Below, piece by piece: positions 43,301-49,686 of a stretch of 49,686 nucleotides of DNA; the stretch's first letter is position 1, and every line of letters begins with the position of its first letter. The position numbers and the translations under genes were made by a program. Under the pieces are notes generated by a model, which had not been told where the DNA came from, made no database searches, and was given only the letters and a program-made list of their open reading frames with translations. Source of the DNA: Microcaldota archaeon (lineage in GTDB: Archaea > Micrarchaeota > Micrarchaeia > Micrarchaeales > Micrarchaeaceae); contig JAKACK010000006.1 of assembly GCA_021821445.1 (NCBI GenBank), positions 1-49,686 of the forward strand. Reading direction: 5' to 3'.

Positions 43301-43691
43301 ATTGTTAACAGTTAGTATTAGAAATTACGTAAATAGGCAACCTCGTGGTAAAAGGAGAAATAGAACAGTCAGATACATCAGGGAGCAGATTGCACATTAT
43401 ACAGGTATGGAAGTAGAACAGGTAAAACTAGATAAAAAACTAAATGAAAAAATTGTAAAATTTTATTCTAAGTCTGCAGTACCAGTAAAGATGAAATTGG
43501 AAATAGATAAGGATAAAGTTATTGCAGCACCATTTTTAGCAGAAAATACTGAAATTCCAAAACCAAAGGAACTTACAAAAGATTCAAAAGAAAACAATAA
43601 AGACAATAAAAATCTAAAGGAGACAAACAAAAAAGTTGAAGAGAAAAAAGAAACTGAAAAAGATTCAAAGAATGATCACTCCAAGGAGTAA
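43290..43691 (+). CDS. rpl31e: Large-subunit ribosomal protein L31e with charged tail
   Basis: Residues 1 to about 85 are the L31e domain ('LLTVSIRNYVNRQPRGKRRN', 'VKLDKKLNEKIVKF'), located at the tunnel exit. A 48-residue Lys/Glu/Asn-rich tail follows ('KKVEEKKETEKDSKNDHSKE'), absent from standard L31e (about 85-95 aa). SD AGGTCGATATAA before ATG 43290, inside the end of L39e. The tail resembles those on L7Ae and S7 here. Confidence 0.93.
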   Translation: MASRLLTVSIRNYVNRQPRGKRRNRTVRYIREQIAHYTGMEVEQVKLDKKLNEKIVKFYSKSAVPVKMKLEIDKDKVIAAPFLAENTEIPKPKELTKDSKENNKDNKNLKETNKKVEEKKETEKDSKNDHSKE

Positions 43692-43747
43692 TCAGCTTAT
43701 TTTATTTTATTACATTTAAAATATCTTTTTATTCATAAGGTATAGTG

Positions 43748-44422
43748 ATGTCAGCCATAAAATATATAATTAGGGGAAGTGATTACATAGGTGCATTTGC
43801 CAGTGTGACTGATAAGTATGCATTTATAGGATTTGGACTGACAAAGAGTAATGAGGAAGTTATAGAAGATACATTAAAGGTTAAAATTGTAAATACCTCA
43901 ATGATGGGATCGGATTTAATTGGAATATTTTCAAAGGCTAATTCAAAAGGGATTCTGTTTCCTAGTATGATTTCAAATTATGAGATTGATGCATTAAAAA
44001 AACTTAAACTTGATTTTAACATAGGTATATTGGATACGGATCTGAATGCAATTGGAAATAATATATTACTAAATGATAATATAGCATTTATAAATCCGGA
44101 TTATAGTATACCTAATGCAAAGATAATAGAGGATGTATTTGATGTAGAGGTTGTTAGACTTTCAACAGGAGAGTTTAAAACAGTTGGAGCTAATAATTTA
44201 CTAACAAATAAAGGATTAATAGTAAATAATGATATAAGCGATGAAGATAAAGATAAGGTTGATTCTATAACCGGATTTAATTCAATAAGATCTACAGCAA
44301 ATTATGGTTCTTTAAGTGTTGGTTTATCTGCAATCGCCAATTCAAATGGTATTATAGCAGGAGAAGCAACCACAGGATTTGAATTAGAGAGGTTAAGGCA
44401 AGGTTTAGATATTGAAGATTAG
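43748..44422 (+). CDS. eif6: Translation initiation factor aIF6
   Basis: 224-aa ribosome anti-association factor of the pentein-fold family; it binds the 50S at L14/L24e and blocks premature joining. Fivefold repeat elements are visible ('GSDYIGAFASVTDKYAFIG', 'NTSMMGSDLIGIFSKANSKG', 'IANSNGIIAGEATTGFELER'). ATG 43748 after GGTATA is preferred to GTG 43745. Part of the L31e-aIF6-L18a block. Confidence 0.95.
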   Translation: MSAIKYIIRGSDYIGAFASVTDKYAFIGFGLTKSNEEVIEDTLKVKIVNTSMMGSDLIGIFSKANSKGILFPSMISNYEIDALKKLKLDFNIGILDTDLNAIGNNILLNDNIAFINPDYSIPNAKIIEDVFDVEVVRLSTGEFKTVGANNLLTNKGLIVNNDISDEDKDKVDSITGFNSIRSTANYGSLSVGLSAIANSNGIIAGEATTGFELERLRQGLDIED

Positions 44423-44430
44423 GTGATAAA

Positions 44431-44628
44431 ATGATGTATGAAGTTAGTGGATCAATAAGAAAAGCAAAAGGAAAACATATAAATTTTAAATTCAGTGTAG
44501 ATGCGAAGAGTGAAAAGCATGCGAAGGATATCGCTATGGTACGCATAGGTGCAAAGCAGGGCATAAACGCTGAAAAGATAAATATCGAAAAGGTAGAAGT
44601 CTTAAAGGAAGAGAAAATAGAAAAATAA
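44431..44628 (+). CDS. rpl18a: Large-subunit ribosomal protein L18a/LX
   Basis: 65-aa archaeal LX (L20a) protein. 'GSIRKAKGKHINFKFSVDAK' and 'RIGAKQGINAEKINIEKVEV' match the family. A strong SD, GGTGATAAA, precedes two consecutive ATGs (44431 and 44434); either may start. It lies 8 nt after aIF6 and 11 nt before prefoldin alpha. Confidence 0.92.
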   Translation: MMYEVSGSIRKAKGKHINFKFSVDAKSEKHAKDIAMVRIGAKQGINAEKINIEKVEVLKEEKIEK

Positions 44629-44639
44629 TTGGTGTAAAC

Positions 44640-45053
44640 ATGGAGGATAAAGCAGATTATGATGAGGCCTCCTTAAATTATATGAGGCAGGTTTACCAAG
44701 AGAGATATGAGGAGTTATCTCGATCTTTAGACTTAGAGGTTAAAAAGATAGAGAGCTATAATAAGGTATTAGAATCTGTAAACAAGCTTGATGAATTAAA
44801 AGATAAGAACACCCTTTCATCTTTTGGACAGGGTTTTTATATAAAATCTAAGATTGAATCCACTGAAAATTTAATTGTATATGTAGGTGGTGGATATTAT
44901 GTTGAAAAGAATGGGGAGGATACAAAAACCTTCATAAATTTAATGATTAATAAAGAGAGAGGAATCATTTCCAATATAATTAAAGCAAAAGATGAGGTTG
45001 AAGAAGGGCTTATAAAACTTGAATATGGATCTTTAGAGTCTTATAATCGTTGA
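44640..45053 (+). CDS. pfdA: Prefoldin alpha subunit
   Basis: 137 aa with two long coiled-coil helices flanking a beta-hairpin pair: helix 'YQERYEELSRSLDLEVKKIE', hairpin 'SFGQGFYIKSKIESTENLIV' and 'YVGGGYYVEKNGED', helix 'INKERGIISNIIKAKDEVEE'. Prefoldin holds unfolded chains for the chaperonin. Located between L18a and ftsY as in many archaea; the ftsY SD lies in its 3' end. Confidence 0.9.
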   Translation: MEDKADYDEASLNYMRQVYQERYEELSRSLDLEVKKIESYNKVLESVNKLDELKDKNTLSSFGQGFYIKSKIESTENLIVYVGGGYYVEKNGEDTKTFINLMINKERGIISNIIKAKDEVEEGLIKLEYGSLESYNR

Positions 45054-45058
45054 TATCT

Positions 45059-46201
45059 ATGTTTGATTCTTTAAAAAAGAAACTCTCGGATGCTATAAAA
45101 TCTTTTTCTGAAAAAGAAATAACTGAAAGTAGGGAATCAAAAGAAGAAAGTTCTGAAAATTTAGAGAATGTTGAAAAGGATAATAATCAAGAGGAATCAG
45201 AAATTGAAGATATTGATAAGGAACAAAATTTAGATAAAAAATCTGGATTAAATAATAATTTAAATAAAAATAACATAGAGGCTAATGAAACCGAGAAAAC
45301 AAAGGTAAAGATTTCTAAGTCTACAAAGATAAAATCTGTTTTCTCCGGAAAAATAAAACTAAATGATTCAGACATCTATAATTTTCTTGAGAATATAAGG
45401 ATGATATTATTACAATCTGATGTTTCTTTCGATACAACTGAAAAGTTGATGGAATTATTGGATAAAGAATTACATGAAGGCAAATTTAATAAAAAGGATT
45501 TAAGTGATGAATTAATTAATTCAGTTAGGAATTCAATAGGAGATGTAATAGATAAAAAATCTTTTAATTTATTTGATTATATAAATGAACAGCTTAAGCT
45601 CAATAATAAACCATTTAAAATTATGTTTTTAGGTTTCAATGGGACTGGAAAGACCACTACAATAGCAAAGATAGCTTATAATCTTAAGAATAATGGTAAA
45701 AGTGTTGTATTGTCTGCTAGTGATACATTTAGAGCCGCAGCTATAGAACAGTTGAATTATCACGCAAAAAAGATTGGTGTACCTATAATAAAAGGTACTT
45801 ATGGTGCAGACCCTGCTAGCATTGCTTTTGATGGTATAGCTTATGCAAAATCGCATTCAATTGATGTTGTTTTAATAGATACATCAGGTAGGCAGGAAAC
45901 AAATAAAAATTTAATGGGAGAACTTGAAAAGATTTCTAGGATATCAAAACCTGATTTAACTATATTTGTTGGGGAAAGTATATCAGGTGGGGATTTATCT
46001 GAGAGAATTAAAGAATTTAGCCAACATCTGAAAATAGATGGGGTAATATTGACAAAATTGGACTGCGATGTTAAAGGAGGCAGTGCTATATCTATATCAA
46101 TGGAGACGGGAATTCCTATATATATGTTTGGAACTGGAGAGGGTTATTCGGATTTTATTAATTATGATTCTTCTTATATTTTAAAATCTTTAATTCCCTA
46201 A
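45059..46201 (+). CDS. ftsY: Signal recognition particle receptor FtsY
   Basis: 380-aa SRP receptor GTPase. An acidic, disordered N-terminal A domain (about 15-95) is followed by the N domain and the G domain with 'GFNGTGKTTTIAKIAY' (from about 192), 'SASDTFRAAAIEQL', 'DTSGR' (family: DTAGR) and 'TKLDCDVKGGSAIS'. Start ATG 45059 after GTTGATATCT; ORF-track TTG 45050 lies in the pfdA end. Partner SRP54 is encoded at 10-11 kb. It closes the S19e cluster. Confidence 0.95.
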   Translation: MFDSLKKKLSDAIKSFSEKEITESRESKEESSENLENVEKDNNQEESEIEDIDKEQNLDKKSGLNNNLNKNNIEANETEKTKVKISKSTKIKSVFSGKIKLNDSDIYNFLENIRMILLQSDVSFDTTEKLMELLDKELHEGKFNKKDLSDELINSVRNSIGDVIDKKSFNLFDYINEQLKLNNKPFKIMFLGFNGTGKTTTIAKIAYNLKNNGKSVVLSASDTFRAAAIEQLNYHAKKIGVPIIKGTYGADPASIAFDGIAYAKSHSIDVVLIDTSGRQETNKNLMGELEKISRISKPDLTIFVGESISGGDLSERIKEFSQHLKIDGVILTKLDCDVKGGSAISISMETGIPIYMFGTGEGYSDFINYDSSYILKSLIP

Positions 46202-46257
46202 TTTTACATCATCTTTTTATAATTTAAATTCGTAATAATCTTGATATGGTGTTTTAG

Positions 46258-47745
46258 ATGGATCCTGAAGATAATCAGAGTTATAACGAAAATTTAAATG
46301 AAGATCAGGGTAATGTAGATTACAATCAACAAGATATGGATAATAATCTGAATAACCAAAACGATGATAATCAGAATCAGAGTGATAATAATCAAGAAAT
46401 TAATAAAAGAGATGCTATAGTAACTAATTTAAATGAGCAAGAATTGAATTTAGAAGATAAAATATTAGATAAACTTAATGGGGGATTTGCAGCTCTTGAA
46501 CTTGAAAGAGAAAAAAAGGATTTAATGGTTAGAACAGCAAAAGAAATAGATTCTAATCTAAGTGATGATATTATAGATAAAATTTATGAGGATATAAATA
46601 ATTTAGGAATGATAGAAGAACTTGTCACAAATGAAGACATAGAAGATATAGCAATAAATAATACATCTAGTATATTCGCTTATTTTGGTGGAGGTAAAAC
46701 AGTAAACATGGATTTTAAATTCAATAAACGTATAGATTTAGTAAGATTTGTAAAAAAATTAATGCTTTATTCTACTAATTCTGAAGATAATAACAATATA
46801 GTTGACGTTCATATGAAAAATGGAAGCAGAGCTAATATTATAAATTCGCCGAGAGGATATGATGTAACTATAAGAAATTTTAAGAAAAATGCTTTAAGTG
46901 TTTTGGATTTAATAAATTTTGGGGAATTTGATTATAATGTTGCTGCAAGATTGTGGCTTTATATGGACGGATTTAATGTGAGACCTGCTAACATATTGAT
47001 AGCAGGTATGCCATCAGCTGGTAAAACAAGCCTTCTTAATTCCCTATTCTCATTTATAAGACCAGATGAAAGAGTTATAACTATGGAGGAAACTTACGAA
47101 CTTGACACTAGTATGTCAGAAAATGTGGTTAATCTTGAGACTAACAACTATTTGCCCATGGTTGAATTAGTAAAGAATTCACTTAGAATGAGACCTGATA
47201 TGCTCATTATAGGAGAAGTTAGAGGTCCTGAAGCTAATGATATGATAACTGCTATGAATGTTGGTAATATTTGCCTTGGAACAATTCATGCAACTTCATC
47301 TAGGGATATAATAAATAGGCTTGAAAATTCACCTATGAATGTACCTATGGGTGTAATTCCTGCTATCGATGCTTTAATAGTTTTATCAAAGGTATATATA
47401 GATGGAAAACCCATAAGAAAAATAATTCAGATATCGGAGATTTCAGGAATTGAAACACAGATACTTCTCTCTGATTTATATAAATTTGATTATAAAACCC
47501 ATAGAGCTGCAGCTATCTTACCGAGCGTTACATATAGAGATAGATTATCCCAAGCTATAGGAGTACCTCCTCCTGATATATTAGCTGAAGAATCAGTTAG
47601 GGTACAAATTTTAATGAGATTGAATCAGTTAGGTATAAGAGATATAAAAAGGATAAGCCAAGTTGTTCAAGAATATTACAGTAATCCAGATCAGTTATTA
47701 GTAAAACTTGGATTGAATAATCTACACCCAATAATTAGAATTTAA
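46258..47745 (+). CDS. Type II/IV secretion-pilus ATPase (CpaF/TadA-archaellum FlaI superfamily)
   Basis: 495 aa. Residues 1-50 are Asn/Gln/Asp-rich and disordered ('NNLNNQNDDNQNQSDNNQE'). An N-terminal domain is followed by the RecA-like motor with Walker A 'AGMPSAGKTSLL' (249-260), Asp box 'ITMEETYELD', Walker B 'MLIIGEVRG' and His box 'GTIHATSSRDI'. Such ATPases power archaeal pili, archaella or DNA transfer. No membrane partner (TadC/FlaJ), prepilin or prepilin peptidase is adjacent. Probably hexameric at the membrane. Confidence 0.92.
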   Translation: MDPEDNQSYNENLNEDQGNVDYNQQDMDNNLNNQNDDNQNQSDNNQEINKRDAIVTNLNEQELNLEDKILDKLNGGFAALELEREKKDLMVRTAKEIDSNLSDDIIDKIYEDINNLGMIEELVTNEDIEDIAINNTSSIFAYFGGGKTVNMDFKFNKRIDLVRFVKKLMLYSTNSEDNNNIVDVHMKNGSRANIINSPRGYDVTIRNFKKNALSVLDLINFGEFDYNVAARLWLYMDGFNVRPANILIAGMPSAGKTSLLNSLFSFIRPDERVITMEETYELDTSMSENVVNLETNNYLPMVELVKNSLRMRPDMLIIGEVRGPEANDMITAMNVGNICLGTIHATSSRDIINRLENSPMNVPMGVIPAIDALIVLSKVYIDGKPIRKIIQISEISGIETQILLSDLYKFDYKTHRAAAILPSVTYRDRLSQAIGVPPPDILAEESVRVQILMRLNQLGIRDIKRISQVVQEYYSNPDQLLVKLGLNNLHPIIRI

Positions 47746-47782
47746 TTAAGTTTTTTAAATTTAAAAATAAAAAAGAGAATAT

Positions 47783-48070
47783 TTATTTGTTGTTAGTTTC
47801 AAAGCCCATAACATTGTAAATATTAGATATTGAATCTACAACCTTTTTACCTTTTTCTGTCAACCTTACTATTTTGTTTTTACCGTGCTTTTCACGTGAC
47901 ACCAAATCTTGCCTTTCACATTCTAATATAAAATTGCAAGTGTGCACATAGGTTGTGTTAGATTCCTTTGATAATGCATCTACATTCCATTCCTTCTGCT
48001 CGTTCTTCAACAATAATAGTATACGAGATTGTTTGTCTTTCAATAATAACGTATTTTGGTCGCCTTCCAT
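47783..48070 (-). CDS. Small winged-helix transcription regulator
   Basis: 95 aa with a winged helix-turn-helix: 'QSRILLLLKNEQKEWNVDAL' then recognition region 'TTYVHTCNFILECERQDLVS' and wing 'HGKNKIVRLTEKGKKVV'. It is like archaeal MarR/ArsR-type single-domain regulators; ligand unknown. SD AGGTGTATTT before ATG. It converges with the secretion ATPase and diverges from the surface-protein gene, 190 nt away, so it may control that gene. Confidence 0.7.
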   Translation of the reverse strand: MEGDQNTLLLKDKQSRILLLLKNEQKEWNVDALSKESNTTYVHTCNFILECERQDLVSREKHGKNKIVRLTEKGKKVVDSISNIYNVMGFETNNK

Positions 48071-48240
48071 AAATACACCTCTATATTTATTATATTATTA
48101 ATTTATGTTAAAAACTTAATAACTATTCCTTAATTTTGTAATATATTATTACAAATCAAATAAAGGTTATTTATATAATTATTTCAGATAAAACGAATAA
48201 TTATCTTGTAGTTTTTTGATAAAATATATATATATTTATT

Positions 48241-48250
48241 AATAAATAGA
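48241..48250 (+). promoter_or_regulatory. A/T promoter region of the surface-protein gene
   Basis: AATAAATAGA, preceded by ATATATATATTTATT, lies 11-20 nt and more before the ATG at 48261. There is no GGTGAT motif, so the message is probably leaderless, with box A in the A/T run about 25 nt upstream. It resembles the AATAAATAGG elements at 23503 and 28036. Confidence 0.35.
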
Positions 48251-48260
48251 TATTGTTTGT

Positions 48261-49686
48261 ATGAACTTTAATAAATTAAGTACATTTGTTTTAGTAGCCT
48301 TTATTTTTGCAGTGTTTTTGCTTATAAATATTGATGGTGCAGTAAGTCTATCAATAAGCCCAAAATCTATTTCTTATGGAAATTCAAGCAATATAGCTGC
48401 AGCAGTGAGCAATCCAAAGAATTATTCAGAAATAGCAATTAATAATATTATAGTATCTAAAGCAGCAGCACCTGGTATACCTAATTATTATACCTTTTAT
48501 GGTTATGGAGAAGATGATTGTAACCAAACTATATCAGCAGGGAAATATAATGTATCTGCAGTAAGTATATCTGCAAAAAATATACTTCCGTTATGTTCTA
48601 GAGTAAGTTATAAAGCAGATTTAAATTCGAGTTATATTTATGTAAAAAAAGCATTTCCAAATTTAATTGCACATGTAAATAAAGTATATAATTATAGTAG
48701 CAGCGGATTAATATTCAATTATAGTTCTAACGAATTTTTAAATCCTTTAAAAGTTAATATTTATATAAATGGAAATTTAGTTAACTCTAGTTATGTGAGC
48801 AAGATTATCAATACAATAAATGTTGCAAATGGTACTTTAGGTATGGCTATTTTAGATAACAAAAGTTTGTATGTCGCGGGTTATTATTCTTCTATATCAA
48901 AAATTAATTTAAGTAACGTAAGTGATATAACCCCTATAACTAAATTCTATGGTAGTTCAGATGTAGCTTTAATAAATAATTCATATGCATATGTTACAAA
49001 TTCCTACAATAATACCTTAGCTCTTTTAGATTTGAATAACGATAAGGTTGTTAATGTAATAAAAGGATTTGATTATCCTGTTTATGTTGCTATATCTCCA
49101 AATGGAAAATTAGCTTATGTGAGTAATATAGGAATTGGAAATTCTAAAATTTATATCTTGAATATAAGTGATAGTAAGATAGTTGGATCAATTTCAAAAG
49201 ATTTAAATGGCCCATTTGGTATAGCATTTTCACCAAATGGCAAATATATTTATGTTGTTAATGGGGATACATCTACATTGGAGGTATTTAATTCAAGTAC
49301 ATATGATTATGTAACAGATGTTCCTTTGATAAGTGGGTCAGAAAGTGTTTCTGTAGCAAAAAATGGAGATATATTTATAGCGGGGGGAAACAATTTTGTA
49401 GAAGTTCTAAATCCCTCATTAAAAATTTTATCATTAATAAAAGCGTATAATAAAACAAATGATGTTGTTATAGACAATAATCTCGCTTATATATCTACTG
49501 TAAATAAATCTATAGATGTATTTAAGTTAGGAAATTATTCTTATACCGCTATAATAAATAAGCAAGGTAATAATTCTATAGTATTTAACACATTAGGTAA
49601 TGAGAATTATACAAATGAAAGTTTGAAATTTAATTTTACAGTTAAGCATGTACCTGTGAATGTTACAAAAAAGGTAAATGTTACAA
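48261..49686 (+). CDS. Secreted surface protein with YVTN-type beta-propeller (partial, runs off window)
   Basis: Open from ATG 48261 to the window edge (about 475 residues, no stop), so absent from the ORF track. A signal peptide/anchor opens it ('LSTFVLVAFIFAVFLLINI'). A beta-rich domain follows, then propeller blades with the repeated pattern 'YPVYVAISPNGKLAYVSN' and 'GPFGIAFSPNGKYIYVVN', and at the end an Ig-like segment with many N-x-S/T sequons. This is a typical archaeal extracellular, probably glycosylated protein. Ligand unknown. Confidence 0.85.
   Translation, partial: MNFNKLSTFVLVAFIFAVFLLINIDGAVSLSISPKSISYGNSSNIAAAVSNPKNYSEIAINNIIVSKAAAPGIPNYYTFYGYGEDDCNQTISAGKYNVSAVSISAKNILPLCSRVSYKADLNSSYIYVKKAFPNLIAHVNKVYNYSSSGLIFNYSSNEFLNPLKVNIYINGNLVNSSYVSKIINTINVANGTLGMAILDNKSLYVAGYYSSISKINLSNVSDITPITKFYGSSDVALINNSYAYVTNSYNNTLALLDLNNDKVVNVIKGFDYPVYVAISPNGKLAYVSNIGIGNSKIYILNISDSKIVGSISKDLNGPFGIAFSPNGKYIYVVNGDTSTLEVFNSSTYDYVTDVPLISGSESVSVAKNGDIFIAGGNNFVEVLNPSLKILSLIKAYNKTNDVVIDNNLAYISTVNKSIDVFKLGNYSYTAIINKQGNNSIVFNTLGNENYTNESLKFNFTVKHVPVNVTKKVNVT

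Noticed and set aside
1-49686. CRISPR arrays, insertion sequences, prophage genes or known defence systems
   Set aside because: No regularly spaced repeats, transposases, integrases or defence-type domains were recognised on either strand.

Overview
The window reads as a chromosomal segment of an AT-rich archaeon. Archaeal-only or archaeal/eukaryotic-type translation genes (L10e, L24e, S28e, L7Ae, L30e, L18e, S19e, L31e, L39e, L18a, EF-2, aIF6, Dph2, deoxyhypusine synthase), RNA polymerase subunits D and N, a histone, PDCD5, NAC, prefoldin alpha, SRP54/FtsY and intron-containing tRNAs make this certain. Very low GC, many lineage-specific short helical proteins, a lone 23S rRNA gene and very short spacers suggest a small-genome DPANN archaeon, perhaps Parvarchaeota/Micrarchaeota (ARMAN)-like. 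That placement is inference; no 16S gene is present to test it.

Layout. 1-1.75 kb (+): L10e and the diphthamide enzyme Dph2. 1.8-6.6 kb (-): a str-type operon L30e-S12-S7-EF-2 continuing into L7Ae-S28e-L24e. 6.75-12.7 kb (-): HisRS, thioredoxin, a winged-helix protein overlapping a DRG/Rbg-type TGS GTPase, SRP54, a PRC-barrel protein, a zinc-ribbon protein overlapping a histone gene. 12.8-15.7 kb (-): the archaeal rpoD operon (RpoD, tRNA-Leu, L18e, L13, S9, RpoN, S2). 15.8-20.2 kb: a polysaccharide flippase diverging from a large multi-spanning GT-C-like protein, then a Cgi121-like KEOPS subunit. 20.4-23.3 kb (-): an unlinked 23S rRNA gene closed by a perfect 17-bp inverted repeat. 23.5-30.3 kb: HPP-family membrane protein, TruD, tRNA-Ser, a membrane GT2, DUF424, a NAC gene split by a G8 run, an orphan helical protein, an MFS transporter. 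30.5-34.6 kb (-): tRNA-Ala, a lysine-rich protein, a coiled-coil protein, GT4, L15, L30, an orphan. 34.7-42.3 kb: flavin reductase, UbiA, deoxyhypusine synthase, a beta-CASP nuclease, an orphan coiled-coil protein, a membrane-anchored double winged-helix protein and ADP-forming acyl-CoA synthetase beta and alpha. 42.4-46.2 kb (+): S19e-PDCD5-L39e-L31e-aIF6-L18a-prefoldin alpha-FtsY. 46.3-49.7 kb: a secretion/pilus ATPase, a small winged-helix protein and the start of a large surface beta-propeller protein running off the window.

How it fits together. Most genes build, modify or serve the ribosome and protein targeting. EF-2 and its diphthamide enzyme are both here, and SRP54 and FtsY are both here. 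A minority concern the cell surface (flippase, glycosyltransferases, secreted propeller protein, secretion ATPase) and energy (acetate/ATP production by ACD). The recurring oddity is divergence at normally invariant positions of the translation core: the EF-2 P-loop, the S12 decoding loop, several 23S peptidyl-transferase loops, and an A34 anticodon in tRNA-Leu.

Starts were chosen with the recurrent Shine-Dalgarno motif GGTGAT (complementary to the archaeal 16S 3' end ATCACC), usually 3-5 nt before the start codon. Many ORF-track starts are GTG/TTG codons lying inside this motif and were moved downstream. No gene-free stretch exceeds 300 bases; the longest (about 23259-23531, 30306-30563, 11661-11861 and 48071-48260) contain only AT-rich promoter-like sequence that I can recognise.
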